Assembly: GCF_038396675.1 (NCBI RefSeq)
Contig: NC_088931.1
Span: forward strand, 75,230,001 to 75,294,000
Source of the DNA: Hydra vulgaris
Lineage: Eukaryota; Cnidaria; Hydrozoa; Anthoathecata; Hydridae
Direction of reading: 5' to 3'
DNA length: 64,000 nt
Shown: positions 1 to 57,128 of the stretch, piece by piece
Position numbering within the stretch: position 1 is the stretch's first letter
Layout of the letters: each line of letters opens with the position of its first letter
Made by a program: the position numbers and the translations under genes
Notes under the pieces: generated by a model
The model's input: only the letters and a program-made list of their open reading frames with translations
Databases searched by the model: none
What the model was told of the DNA's origin: nothing

Positions 1-51
1 CAAAATATGCATATTAATAAAACACTCCAAATATTTGCTTTAAATTTATAG

Positions 52-8874
<8,823 letters not shown>

Positions 8875-11626
8875 ATGTTTCTTTACTAAAAAAGTATTTT
8901 ATATACAATCCTCATAATCAATGATGTTAAAACTTGGTCTTGTGATTTGCGACTTTGGAACCTTTATACCCGCGATTTTGTTTTGGAACCCGCGACTTTG
9001 TTTTTGCTATTCAAGACTTCAAAACACACGTTATATGACTGTTTGTTATATGACTACAGTGTTGACAATATACTTAATAGTGTTATTACAATTTATGGTA
9101 GAAAGCGGTATTTGCAAACTTTTTATTTTTCTGTGTCAAATAAAAGCTACTTTTTACGAGGAAGACACACAGGGCCGTATTGTTCGTGATGTGATATGAG
9201 ATTGTCTGTTATGCCCCCAGATACTTACTTATTGTATCTTTTTTATTACTAATTGCTTTAGATTTTAAGTGTTTTCATTATTGAAAGCTAAGAAAAACGA
9301 CTTGAATCGCACCATAACTGTTTGCGGCCATAATTACACACGCACTCAATATCCTACACCCAGTAATGCTACGCACTGTTTTGGTTCTCATTTTGGCATG
9401 ACCGGGGCGGGTCTGGACTCAGAATCGTAAAGTAAATTAGGTTTCGATCCGGATAAGGTTCGTTGAAATCCAACCTAAAAACTCAATTGTCAATTTTCTT
9501 TATCGGTTTTAATAAGATTACTTTACTATTTGGATTGGTATGTTCAAGCCCTTAATCCGAACCAATGTTAGCATTTTATATAAATTAATTGTTAGATTGT
9601 ATTTGTTACAGTTTTGCAAACCAAAAATTATATAAATTATAGGGGAAGTTCGTATACCTTGGGAGGGATTTTTTCGATGTCTCAATTCAAGGCTTAGAAA
9701 TAGTTCAACTAATTGTATTTGATCAGTTTTACTGTTTTTACTAATTATATTGTATAGTATAAAATAAAAAAAATAAAATAAAAGAAGAAAAGAAAAAGAA
9801 AGAAATATAAGGCGAAAACAAACAAAAAATTAAAAACCAAATAAAACAAATTAACTAAAGAAAAAAAACATAAAAAGAGACGGGAAAATAAAAATAAAAG
9901 ACAAAAAACCAAAGTTAAAAGAAAAAAACATTCGAAAATGGAAATTAAAAAGAATTAAAATAAAATATAAAAATTGCTTCGTTTTTGAAGAAACGAAAAA
10001 GGATATTTTTTAAATTTTGTTAATTTTGAGGAACGTTTTTTTTTTGTTGTTGTTGTTTTTTGTTTTTGTATTCTTGTGTATTATTTATTGGGCATTTTAG
10101 TGTATAGTTCATATTGTTATATGTTTTAGTGCATTGGTATGTATTTTTTTTTAGTTTTATGTTGGTTGGATATTTTAAAAAATGTCTGTCTCAAAGATTT
10201 TTAAATAAAAAATCTTTGAGACAGTCTTTAAGATAAACATAAATTGACGCAAAAATATATACTCATTAAAATATTTAACTGAATTTAAATAAATTTCAAT
10301 GATGACGACTATAAAAACCGGTTTGTGTAGTTAAAAATCGATTTTTCAATGGCGGGGTCAACTTTTTTCAAAAGATATTCAAATAATAGTTCATTTCGTG
10401 CTTTTTAGGTAAAATTTCATCAAACTACAATACAGGAGTATGGGGTTGAAAAAAAGTCATAACCCTAATGTGTATATATATCTTTATATTTATGTTTGTG
10501 TATGCATGTAACAATACTTTCATTTTTTTACTACTTTTTTGTTTTTTCTTTATTTTATCTTTAATTTTTATCATATTTTCGTTATGTTATTTATTATAGT
10601 ATTATTTCTTTTAATTTTAGATATTTATCGTAACCACAATTATTATTATTTTTAACTTTACTATTATTATTCCAACTTAATCATTTTTAATTTAAATATC
10701 TGTTTTATGTCCTTGTTAGTCGTTGATTAATGATTATTAACGTTTTATCAGTCAACTATTTGTAACTTACTTATATGTATATTTAGCTATTGTGCTTATA
10801 AAAACAAGTGACTTGTTATTTTGATTATTATAATTACTATTATAATTGTTATTGTTGTTTTTATTATTGTGGTTCTTATGTTTATTACTATAAATATTGT
10901 TTTTATTATTATAATTACTGTTCTTATAATTATTACTAGTTATATAAAGATCTATATTTTTAGTGTTTACTTAAGATTAGTAGAATTACTATTTGTAAAT
11001 ATCCATGAAATTATTTTTCAGATTATATCATATATATTATATATGATTGATATGGTTGATTGATTAATAATGTAGGTATCTCTTGATATATAAAAGTCTG
11101 TCATGTTGAAGAGTTTAAAAATTATTGTTCTAAGTGTAATAAACTTTTTTTTAATTGTACCTAGGAACCATTAAAAACCTAGGGACCATCAAATAGCGTT
11201 TTCCGATTTTGACTTGCCGCGGCATCGCTCTCTGAGATTCAAAATAGATTTAAAAATAAAATTTTTTATAACTGACTGAGAAGTATAACTTCGAGAACCT
11301 TCGAGTTTTCAAATAAAGTGGATGAGTCTAGGTACAAGAAGTCTCTCAGTGTACAAACTTCGTGCACTTAAAAATAGACTTTTTTTGCTACGCATTTATT
11401 TTTACCAAATGACAAAAAAAAAATGACAAAACTAGAGCCAGAGTAGCTGAAATTTAATAAGAAATTCATTTAAAAAAAAAATAAAAAATACTAATAATTT
11501 TGCAGACAGTCAAATTTTTAAATTTTTTTTAATTTTGAAAATAAAATTTGATTTCATTTTAAATTGAAAATAAAATAAAAAAATTTAAAACTAACATACT
11601 TACAAAGTCATAGTAACAAATTAAAA
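8875..11626. other. Intergenic stretch without recognisable genes
   Basis: It follows the peptidase stop codon. A possible poly(A) signal AATAAA lies near 9137. An A/purine-rich tract occupies about 9755-9990, and a hairpin with arms near 10186-10202 and 10208-10224 follows. Open frames at 8921-9199 overlap one another without a family signature and look like chance. Confidence 0.6.
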
Positions 11627-11628
11627 TA

Positions 11629-11803
11629 CAGTTGAACTTCTGTAAATCGAACCCTCAAGAGATCTCAAAATACGTTCGAATTACAAGAATTTTGTAATTA
11701 CACAACTTCAATACTAAATATTTAAACCTAAAGAGACCGTTAAATTTATTCGATTTAAACAATCTTTCGAATTATGAGAGTTTGAATTACACGAGTTCAA
11801 CTG
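11629..11803. mobile_element. Tc1/pogo-type MITE, 175 bp, TA-flanked
   Basis: The element is bounded by TA on both sides (11627-11628 and 11804-11805). The left end reads cagttgaacttctgtaaatc and the right end, reverse-complemented, cagttgaactcgtgtaattc, so the terminal repeats match strongly over about 20 bp. There is no coding capacity. The pattern is that of a non-autonomous Tc1/mariner-superfamily (pogo/Tigger-like) element. A related single end lies near 17081. Confidence 0.75.
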
Positions 11804-12107
11804 TAGTAACATAATAACGTAGTCATAGTAACAGATAGTCAGGCTAGTTGAGCCGTTGTCATAAAATTTTCTGTCGAAAATAAAACTTCTTTTAATTTCC
11901 GCTTGAGAAAAGTAAAGGCCGATTACAAAGACAAATCAAAATTTGACAAAACTTTTTTAAATAAAATGGATTATCTCTAAATATAAAAAAAACTAAATAA
12001 ACACTGTTCTATTCGCCTTCTTTGATAATATATAATTCTATTTACTTTAATTGATAATGTATAATACTAATGATGTATAAACGGAGAAAAAGATGAAAAG
12101 TTTTTTC

Positions 12108-12273
12108 AGAGTATATTGACGAAAATTTATCATGGAGGAATCATATTGATAATACCTCCACTAAAATTGCAAAGTGCATTGGAATTTTCTATAAAGCAAG
12201 TAATAAATTAAGTAAACACCAATTAACACAATTATATAATTCATTTATACATTGTCATATAAACTACACAACT
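12108..12273 (+). pseudogene. LINE reverse-transcriptase C-terminal fragment
   Basis: The + strand reads EYIDENLSWRNHIDN, then KIAKCIGIFYKASNKL and LTQLYNSFIHCHINY. This is the block just after the palm domain of CR1/Jockey-type LINE reverse transcriptases. Both flanks are decayed. Confidence 0.75.
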
Positions 12274-12519
12274 ATTATAAGGTAAAGCAGTCATAAAGCA
12301 AAGTTAAAATCTCTTTTTCTTCATCAATTCGTACAATAAGTTTTAAAAAACGTTTTGTTTTTTTTTATAGGAAAATCTTTTTAAAGAAATGAATGTTTTA
12401 AATGTAAATCAAATAAAATAACTTTTAAGTTGTACTTTTTTAAATTGATTTTTTGCAATAATAAAAACACATTTTATCTCAAGAGAATTGTTCTTGTCAA
12501 AAAGATGAAAAATTGATTG

Positions 12520-12965
12520 CGATTAAGTGACTACGATAGCAGTTGTACAAGAAGGTAAACCATGGAGTAGAATAAGACTTTACTTAAAATCGACGAAAAG
12601 GAATAAAAGTTACCATAACTGCCTATTTTCAGGAGATTACATTTATCAGCGGAGAGACAAAATAAATCAGCCCAAGGACCGACACGAAGAAAATCACAAA
12701 AAGAATCTCAGCCAGTTTTAGGGTAGTAATAGGTAGTGCAATGATAGGGTGAGTCTAAATAAGAAGTAAGCGATAAAATATTTGTAGAGATAATTGCATG
12801 ATCAGAACCACCTAAAGAAGAACAAAGAGAAACCAAACACAAGCTAGGGTCAGAGACAAGACACAAATAAAGGAATGAAGTGAATAGAATTTCCTGGAAA
12901 AAGAGTTACAAAATTAACTTAAAAAGTTAAACAGATAGGGGTTCAAAAAAGATGAAGATGACAAT
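12520..12965 (-). pseudogene. LINE endonuclease-region fragment
   Basis: Minus-strand translation gives LCLVSDPSLCLVS, GGSDHAIIST and SADKCN. It parallels the + strand fragment at 31.07-31.30 kb and belongs to the APE-type endonuclease and linker of the same LINE family. Stops are present. Confidence 0.65.
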
Positions 12966-13039
12966 ATGTCACCACAATCTTTTTATAGAGCCCCTTTATA
13001 TACTTTAAATAGAATATAGATTTTATTTTTGTTTTATTT

Positions 13040-13180
13040 TTTTTTGTATTTCACCTCCCCAAGGCCAAGAAGGCCACTACAGATGAGGAGGCTACTTGTG
13101 GTTTAAACCCTCTCCCAACTCTATAACTCCGAAACACGAATCTTGACGAACAAGGCCATTGCGCGGAGAAACAAGTTGAT
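13040..13180 (-). repeat. SINE family 1, head-truncated copy
   Basis: On the minus strand it carries the family body: cttgtttctccgcgcaatgg, then gtttcggagttatagagttg, and it ends ggccttggggaggtgaaat before an A-rich tail. The tRNA-like head seen at 31.7 and 42.1 kb is missing. Confidence 0.8.
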
Positions 13181-13329
13181 ATTATATTAATAACCCTAAT
13201 AGGCATAAAACTGCTGCGCTGATCAGTAAATCAAATGAAGAATAAAAAAAAACTGAATAATTAGAATCAAATAACTTCAGAGTTACTCAAGCACAAATGA
13301 ATCTCAAATTTTAAAATTTCCTATTTTGA

Positions 13330-13945
13330 TTTGAAACTTAATTCAACTTAATGACTTTGCCATACATTTAAATCTTTTTTGATAAATATTCCATATATTT
13401 GGACCTCGATATGCATTGCTATATTCAGTATATTTATTAAAGTTTTGATGCAGTTTACATGTGTTACTTACATTTGTTCTTAGATAATAGTTTTCATTTC
13501 TATTTATTTCAAACTTGTTATTAAGATTTTCAGGAAAGAGAATATTGTCGAATCGATACATAAAAATTAAATGCTGATAGATATTTATTTCAAAAATATC
13601 CACCATTTTCATATCATTCATTATAGGTTTGGCGTGTTCACGCTTATTTTTAGAGTAAATGATTCTGCACGCATGTTTTTGTAAGCTATAAATTTGTTTA
13701 AGTTTTCATGGTTTCGTACTTGCCCATGATATATTTGCATATAAAAACAGTTAGTTACTATCTGAGTAAGAGATTGACTCAAAATCTTAAATACTGTAAA
13801 GCAATTAATTTGTAAAAAGGGAAACAGATGTGCTATATAAAATATTAGGGTGCTGTTGGTTGAATTGAAACTAGTTTTGTTTTTGTGCTTTTTTGGATAG
13901 TGGGAGTTGGATCTTCGGGAAATAAATGATACAAAGATCTCCAAA
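13330..13945 (-). pseudogene. LINE C-terminal fragment (two frames)
   Basis: One frame runs to LQKHACRIIYSKNKREHAKP and continues with MVDIFEINIYQHLIFMYRF, then AYRGPNIWN. These match the C-terminal conserved blocks of CR1-like LINEs (LQKKACR..., HRGPxIWN). A frame change near 13621 splits the two parts. It is a different LINE family from the one at 55.7 kb. Confidence 0.75.
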
Positions 13946-14394
13946 CAAAAGGATTAGACATAAAATAATGTGATAACAAACTAAAACCGATTAGATTATT
14001 ATAACAGAGTAGGAACCAAATAGTTAATAAAGCAGTTGTTTATGCAAAACAAATTTGTGATAATCTCGGCATAATTATGGATTATTATTAGAAACAACAA
14101 AATAAAAAAAAAATATTAAAAAAAAAAGAAAAAGAAAAGAGAAACCGTGGTGCTGCGTTGTCATATGTAAATAAGCTGAGAAGAGATACATTTTAGTCTC
14201 TTCACAGAATGATCCATTATATCATTACAATATTTAAACAGGTTTATATTCTTACTGAAAAATATAATTTAAATTTATATTTTAAAAAGGCATAAAAGTT
14301 TTATTTCTGTTTACCGATGATGGTCCACTTGAACATTTGTAGTTCATTTTAAATTACAGTCTAGAAAATTCAGATTTTAATATAGTTATACTGC

Positions 14395-14615
14395 TATAAG
14401 TTTTTCTTACAATAGCAGTAAGAGTGACTAGTTGTGAGAGAAGTTTTTCAAAACTAAAGTTGATAAAAGTCACCTTAGATCTACAATGACGTTTAAGAAC
14501 TGTAGTCATATTATCTATTGAGCAGAAACCTTGCCATACTATTGAATAGAAACTGAGTAATGAAATTGACCATGAAAGCCTTATTGATGATTTTGCTTAC
14601 AGAAAAGCAAAAAAA
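14395..14615 (+). pseudogene. hAT C-terminal dimerisation domain relic
   Basis: The + strand reads TVRVTSCERSFSKLKLIKV, then ILSIEQKP and IDDFAYRKAKK. This is the hAT dimerisation-domain signature (SCERSFSKLKLIK...LSIE), as in zinc-finger MYM type 1-like transposases. Stops interrupt it and no other hAT domain is adjacent. Confidence 0.75.
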
Positions 14616-15392
14616 ATAAACCTGTAAAATGTTGCAACAAAGTCAATTTTTTGTGATTAAAAATCAAGTTGTAAATAACCTTATGTTTAAAAAAGCTTTT
14701 TTATAAATGCAGTTGTTGTTCTTTTTATAGAAGGGGGCACAAGTTAGATTACGTTTTAGGCGACATAAACTCTTTCTACGCTACTCATTGTTAGTAATAA
14801 CAACTTCACAATAAAGAGATCAGATTTGTTGTTTGGTTTAAAGGTACTTTTACCTAGGAAAAGAATAACAATTAAATAGTTCAAACTTTTTAGATATAAG
14901 ATGAAAAAGACCTATGAAAACATATTCATCTTTGATACTTGCGCAAACCATTCATGATTAAAAAAAATTGAACATTGGAAATAGTTGCACTAAACGTTGA
15001 TATTTTAAAATGCAAGTATATTTCATGGTTATCTGGTAGAACCCATAGAAATAAATGAATTGTAAATGAAAGGCTTTTTCTGACATAAATTTCGTACTTA
15101 GGAAGAAGTGTGAACATGATTCATCTTTTTTTTTTTTTTAAGTTATTGGTTGAACACGATGAAATTAATCACCTTTTAACCGTTAATTACTCAAAAACTA
15201 CTTGAAAAACTTTTTAAATTTTTTTGCACATGGAAGCTTATGTGTTGTTGTTTGATAATAAGTATTGGTAATAAGTATTGGTATAATGGTATAATGGTAA
15301 TAAGTATTGGTTATCATTGCTGTCGGATTAAAATAAATAAACAAATATTAAATCAAAAAAAAATTTTAGAAATTTTTCTCCAAAATCCTTAA

Positions 15393-15540
15393 TTGTCACA
15401 AGTTGACATTTCAAAAATGACCGGTGTTTCTCGATCATCAGTTGGATTTATTTTGCGGCAATATAAACAGACTCAATCTATTGAAAGAAAAGTTGGAAGT
15501 GGAAGAAAGAAAGGATTTAAAGATAAATAAAAGCAAAATC
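15393..15540 (+). pseudogene. Tc1-like helix-turn-helix fragment
   Basis: Translation gives SQVDISKMTGVSRSSVGFIL followed by RQYKQT and GSGRKK. This matches the paired-like HTH plus GRPR-type linker of Tc1/mariner-superfamily transposases. A stop follows and the expected catalytic domain is not recognisable. The next fragment may be an independent element. Confidence 0.7.
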
Positions 15541-15699
15541 AATCATTCGCACCATAAAGACAAATCCATGTCAGTCAATTTCCAGATGTAAGATTTAGAA
15601 AAAAATATGATATCAAAGAAGAATTATAATCACTTGAGGATAATTGTAGATGACAGAAAATGTCTCGAGAAAGGAAGAAAAGACTCTTGGCTGAGACCT

Positions 15700-16600
15700 T
15701 AAAAGATCATCCTTAAATTGCCTCTAAATTAAGAATTCATGAAAAGGCTGGAAGCCCTTCTGTTGTTAAAAGCCAAATGGAATTACTATCAACAATTATT
15801 CAGATTGCCACTCACGGTGTCGCTGCAGCTAACAAAATACCAACAGTCTATTATCATCTTAAAAATTCTCACACAATTGCTGGCAAGAAGCATGTCACTA
15901 CTGTTCCTGTAAGACTCATTAAAGCAGGAAAAGAACTTTATAAAAATCGTCCGGATACGAAACTATTTTTTGCTTCGATTGAAAATTTAGAGGAATCGGT
16001 ATCGTTTTTGGGACCAGCAGAAGTTGCTTTAGTGAGCCAAGATGACAAAGCAAAAATGCTAGTTGGTCTCCCAGCAGCTATTTTACAAGCTCCCATAATC
16101 ATGCATATGGAATATAAAGTAAAATTACCATAATTTAGTCATTGTTCCATGCCATAAACTTATTCCATCTGTCTATGCTTGGCTGAAAATTGATAAAGAT
16201 GGATTCGGTAAAAAAGAATTTGTGCGTAACTCGGACCCTACTTATATTTAAATAAGATCAGCAAATTATTCAAAGTCAATAGCTTATTTACACGCAAGTC
16301 AATAGTTTATTCTCACGCAAGAGATTTTGCAAAATTGTATGAACTACTGCTATTTAAGCACATTATGTTGGATTTGAATGGTAATACAAACCCAATTGTT
16401 ATGATTTTTACTGACGGAGGACCAGATAAAAACCTCAGGTATCACGAAGCGAGAAAAATAGCCATTCACAACTCCATAACTTTTTTCTTGGATTCTTTAA
16501 TAATTGCAACAAATACACCACACAGAAGTGCATTTAATCCAGTTGAACGAAGAATGACTCTACTTTCAAGCCAGCTTTCAGGATTTCATTTTTTTTGATT
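15700..16600 (+). pseudogene. Unclassified DDE-type transposase-like relic
   Basis: An open frame at 15777-16133 (118 aa) reads KKHVTTVPVRLIKAGKEL and then VALVSQDDKAKMLVGLPAA. The homologous reading continues in another frame with HKLIPSVYA (about 16150-16185), then at 16335-16598 with IVMIFTDGGPDKNLRYHEA and NTPHRSAFNPVERRM. SQDD, DGGPD and the Glu of VERRM are plausible DDE residues, but that is my inference. I associate this protein family with invertebrate multi-copy repeats but cannot name its superfamily. At least one frameshift and several stops make it dead. Confidence 0.6.
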
Positions 16601-16609
16601 TATGTCATA

Positions 16610-18090
16610 GTGCCACATAGTAAGAGTTAGTTCTACTATCTTTCTTAATAAATTTTTTATTGTCTTTTCTGACTCCTAGTCATAATGTATTTAAATCCAC
16701 CACTTTGCACAATTTGTCATATATTAATTTTCTCCATTTTTTTAGTTCACAACTACAAAAATGTTGTGAAATAAAACTTAATGTTGTTTATTTTTTTCTT
16801 TTTACTTACAAAAAAAAAAAAAATTTAACAGCATTAAGAAATTCTTGCGGTTTTTTAAACCTAAAAAAATAACTTTTTTCCTTTCAAGATAAACGCAAAA
16901 ATGAACTCACTTTAGTTTTTCATGCCTTAACTAGTTATTTTGCTTTTTTTTTAGTAATGAATGAAATAAAAATTATTTCATACGAAGACATTTTTAACGA
17001 GAATTTGCATTAGTCGAAAATTCGTGAAGTCAAACCGATTTTCTTGGTCCATTGGAGGTTCGAGTTATCGGGAATTAACTGTATTATATTTGATATTGTA
17101 AAGGGTTTCATGATTAGATCATAAGATTATATCTTATGATCTAATCATGAATAAATAAAGGCAAAAAAACCTGTACTTTTGTAATTTTTTACTTTCAATA
17201 CACAAAAATAGTACCAAATTTTTCCGGATGTTCTTATTTTATTTTTAACAGCCCATACTATAAACTTTTAAATGATGTATATGTTGTCTTATCATTGATC
17301 TATATATTTAAATGAAAAAAAAATAATTACTATAACTTTGCATCTTAAGGTGGTACATACCTCAAAAAATTCAAATTTTCTGGTCAATTTAACTTGCTGA
17401 TTTTGAAAAAATTAAATTTTTTTTCGGTCTTAGCAACCAGGATGCTTCCTGATGGAAAAACAATACTAGGAAGAAATCGCCATTCTGATCAGATTATAAA
17501 CACACTTTAGAAATATTAAAGTTGTGTTGTTTGAGCTGACCTTTTAAATTTCAGAGTAATTGCGTAGTTTTAATGAGTTTTTTTAATTTTGTATTTTTTT
17601 AAACTTAGACCCTATATAACTTATAATCTGCCTTGTCAAATATATTGAAATTTTAGCATTTATTCCTTACATAAGAGACTATGATCTTAACTAAAAAAAG
17701 TGTAAAAGAATATTTTCCTTCTTTATTTATGACACCTTTTTCAAATATTATTGGGGAAAATTATTGTAACTAACCAAATTAAGTCTTACTTTTGATTTAA
17801 AAATTAATTTTTTTTTACTTTAGCATCGCATCATTATCGATTAGCTTGCAAAGTTTGACGTAAATACTTTTTGCAATCGAAAGATATCTAGGAGCAAAAA
17901 ACCTGCATAATTAGGGTATTACCTTTCTTATTTTTAGGCATAATTTATTTTTAGTTTTTTTTTGCCTTGTAATGATGTGTTTATCATTATAAATCTAAAA
18001 GATATTATTATAAATAAATATTTTATGAAATATTTTTTTCACTAAAGTATGTACAACTATTTTTAACATTATATGTATTTAGTGGCTTTT
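16610..18090. other. Non-coding stretch downstream of NDC80
   Basis: It contains a single pogo-like terminal end near 17020-17081 (ends gggaattaactg, then TA) and a perfect hairpin at 17107-17151. No gene is recognisable. Confidence 0.5.
17107..17151. repeat. Perfect 21-bp hairpin
   Basis: Arms 17107-17127 and 17131-17151 are exact reverse complements around a 3-base loop. It lies about 1 kb beyond the NDC80 stop codon and 25 bp from the pogo-like end. Confidence 0.85.
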
Positions 18091-18097
18091 TTCAAAT

Positions 18098-18136
18098 TTT
18101 ATTGTTTTTATGCTTATTATTTCTTAATAACATTTA

Positions 18137-18138
<2 letters not shown>
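18098..18138 (-). promoter_or_regulatory. Poly(A) signals of NDC80
   Basis: On the minus strand one AATAAA overlaps the stop codon (18133-18138) and another lies at 18098-18103, either suitable for cleavage shortly downstream. Confidence 0.55.
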
Positions 18139-53389
<35,251 letters not shown>

Positions 53390-53529
53390 TTTTCAAAAAA
53401 CTTTAATATATTAAATTTGTATTATCCTTAGCGCAAATAAAATTTTACTAATTTTATCCATAGCTGAACTTTTGAGTGTTAAAAAATTATAATTTTATAT
53501 ACTTCCTATTTTTTTTTATATACTCTAGG

Positions 53530-54359
<830 letters not shown>

Positions 54360-54360
<1 letters not shown>

Positions 54361-54885
54361 GTTACGAGATTTTCTTTCAAGGGCTGTACTTTTTCACTAA
54401 AATAACACATCTTTATTTTTTTATGTTGTTAATGCTGTTTTGTAAGCAAATTTAACTTAAATTTTGTTTAAATTGTTGTTAGTGCCCTTTAAAGCATTAA
54501 ATAGAAATAATAAACAAATGTTTCATTGCAAGAAGTATTATGTTCTTTATGGATGATTATAGCATACATAAAACGTAACAAATGTAAATCATAGAAATAA
54601 AAATAAGGTAATAAAAATTTAAAAAAATAAAAATCATTAATTAAAAACAACAAGTTATAAACACAATTGTACATACATTTTTGTTTACTAAAACTCAAAA
54701 AGCATGTGGGTTTACTAAAACTCAAAAAGCATAAAAAACCTTTTTTTCATGACGCAATAACATGTCATATTTTGTTGTACATGTATATATATATGTGTGT
54801 GTGTGTGTGTGTAAATATATCAGGCTTGGACAAAAATGGTGTGCAAACACGCTATAACTGACCACGGTTATAACTTTTTTTCTTT
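54360..54885. other. Intergenic sequence upstream of NDC80
   Basis: Contains two direct copies of ttactaaaactcaaaaagca at 54687 and 54711 and a (GT)n run near 54796. Nothing else is recognised. The NDC80 promoter should lie between 53390 and here, but no defined element is visible. Confidence 0.5.
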
Positions 54886-54887
54886 AT

Positions 54888-55088
54888 AACTTAGTTTCTC
54901 CGCGCAGCGGCCTTGCTCGGAAAGGTTCGTGTTTCGGAGTTAAAGAGTTGAGAGAGGGTTGTACCACGAATAACAACTAAAAAAAAAAAAAAAAAAAAAA
55001 AAAATGAGTAGCCTCCTCGACTGTAGTGGCCCCCCCCTCGGGCCTTGGGGAGGTGAATAATCTAAAAAAAAAAAAAAAAAAAAAAAAA
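54888..55088 (+). repeat. SINE family 1, head-truncated copy
   Basis: Has tttctccgcgcagcggcctt, gtttcggagttaaagagttg, and ends ggccttggggaggtgaataa. An internal A-run of about 25 and a terminal A-run are present. The tRNA-like head is missing. Confidence 0.85.
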
Positions 55089-55452
55089 CTGGATCACGGC
55101 TGTTTTGATGTTTTAACAATTTAAATGCAATTTAAAAAATTATTACCTCATGAAAAACTTTTAATCGTTAATCTTTTGTAAAGGTTTTATTTTACACAAA
55201 GGCTTTAAATAAAATAAATTTATTATAATGATTGTTTAAAATAGATGCATTTTGTGTAAATTAACAAAAAAAGTTTTAAATAATTTTTTCTTATATAGCC
55301 ATGTATTTTTCAATAACATCTATAAGAATCAGCACATTCTACCATTCTAAATGAAACGAAATAAGTAAATAAGTTCAAATAGTTGTTTAAATATTTAGGA
55401 GTGTTCCGGGATCTTCCTAAACAATAAGAGTGATTCTTCAATAGAAATTCCA

Positions 55453-55674
55453 CTAGGATTTGTGAGAGAGAGTAGAAAAGTTTTGAGATCTTTTAGGATG
55501 GAGAGGCTCAGGTGAAGGGATTGTATCAGGTTCATCAGAGTTATCTTTGTAGTTATTATTTCCATCATTATCACTGATTATATCAGCGATTGGTGCAAGA
55601 TGTCTTGTAGCAACAGTGTTCTCACGTCTATCAGGCATTCTTACATAAGAATATTTACTATTAGCCTTTAATTC
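55453..55674 (-). pseudogene. Gypsy integrase C-terminal tail
   Basis: Reads ELKANSKYSYVRMPDRRENT and VATRHLAPI, followed by an acidic tail with Pro and Ser. The YVRMPDGRE...STRDLAP-like pattern is typical after the gypsy integrase core. It is cut from the core by the LINE at 55675-56454. Confidence 0.75.
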
Positions 55675-56454
55675 AGATAAAACTCAATTTTTTTCAGCCA
55701 ATCGTTATCGCAATAATTTAGATCTTCCTATATTTATGAACGGTGATGTACTCGATGAGTCACCTACTCTTCATCTTCTAGGATTAACTCTTACTTCCAA
55801 TCTTTCTTGGAAACCATATATCAAATCGGTTGCAAAATTAGCATCTGCTAAGGTTGCATCTCTTTATCGAGCTCGCCACTTTCTTACTCTGGATTCTATT
55901 CTCTACCTCTATAAATCTCAAATCCGGCCTTGTATGGAATACTGTTGCCATATCTGGGGCGGATCTTCTAATGATGCCCTTTCTCTTTTAGACAAGGTGC
56001 AAAAACGCATTGTAAACATAGTTGGACCTGCTCTTGCAGCCAACCTTCAACCATTATCACATCGTCGTAATGTTGCTTCTCTTTCTCTTTTCTACAAATA
56101 CTATAATGGGCACTGCTCGAAAGAGCTAACGTCTCTTGTGCCATCTACTAAAATTCATTCTCGTGTTACTCGTCATTCAATTAAGTGTCATCCTTTTTCT
56201 GTGACTGTTCCTAAGTGCTCCAAAAACGCTTATTCGTCTAGTTTTTTTCCTCGAACATCAGCTCTTTGGAATTCGCTTCCTTCATCTTGCTTTCCTGATT
56301 CATATAATTTGCAATCTTTTAAATCGTCCGTCAATCGTTATCTTGCTCTACAATCTTCATCTTTTCTCTTACAGTAACTTCCAACTTTAATTAGTGGCTG
56401 CTTGCAGCCTTGTTGGAAGCGAAGATGTTTAAAAAAAAAAAAAAAAAAAAAAAA
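55675..56454 (+). pseudogene. LINE 3' end, + copy, with 213-aa open frame and poly(A)
   Basis: A 5'-truncated LINE. The open frame 55736-56377 reads FMNGDVLDESPTLHLLGLTL, KSQIRPCMEYCCHIWGG, LDKVQKRIVNIVG and PRTSALWNSLPSSCFPDSYN, the C-terminal region of a CR1/Jockey-like RT protein. The 3' part ends gctgcttgcagccttgttgg and a run of about 24 A. It sits antisense in the gypsy element. Its protein matches the copy at 57.9-58.6 kb at 203 of 213 positions, so both inserted fairly recently. Confidence 0.9.
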
Positions 56455-56559
56455 AGCGCTATCTCTTCAACCAGAGGTTTATATGTGTTGTGCAAAGTAA
56501 GGAATGCATTGAATGAAGGACATCGGATAAAACATGTTTCTAGTTCATGGTAGGTAAAC

Positions 56560-57128
56560 TCTTTGATTTGAGAGCAAGCAAAATTTCTTTCTAAATTAAG
56601 CCATTGTATCTTTCACTCTGAGCATTACCCTGAGGATTATAAGGAGTAGTTCTACTCAGGTTGACACCTCAAGAATTAAGAAAATTGCGAAACTCTGTTG
56701 ACAATGAAGCAAGTGCCTCGATCTGAATGTATATAAACTGGCATACCAAACAAAGTGAAAAGTTGAGTTAAGCATGTAATTACGGTTGAAGTAGAGATAT
56801 CATGACAAGGAAATACAAAGGGAAATCTTGAAAACTCATCAACAACTGTTAAAAAATATTTGTTGCTAGATGAAGATGGAATAGGTCCTTTAAAATCCAT
56901 GCTTAGTCGCTCAAAAGGTTGAGTAGATTTTATTAAGGTGTGGTTAAAATTGCTTACATAGTATTTTGGTTTTAATTCAGCACAAATTTGACATGAAGAA
57001 ATGGTTTTTTTTACATCATCAATTAAAAAAGGCAGATTTTTTGATTTTATAAAATGATACATTCTGGTGATTCTAGGGTGGCAAAGAGATTCATGTAGTT
57101 CCTTAAGAGAGGGTCTGTTTATAGTCAT
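56560..57128 (-). pseudogene. Gypsy integrase core
   Basis: The open frame 56676-57128 reads ELHESLCHPRITRMYHFIKS with the HHCC-type zinc-finger end (ISSCQICAELKP), then RLSMDFKGPIPSS (first Asp) and VYIHSDRGTCF (second Asp). After a frameshift near 56680 the reading continues TTPYNPQGNAQSERYN (catalytic Glu), so the DDE triad is present but not in one frame. Confidence 0.85.

Noticed and set aside
8921-9199. Two overlapping open frames of 80-92 aa after the peptidase stop
   Set aside because: No family signature, no splice or start support, and they overlap each other in different frames.
10821-11063. Hydrophobic 80-aa open frame
   Set aside because: It arises from AT-rich tta/att-type repeats; composition alone gives Ile and Val.
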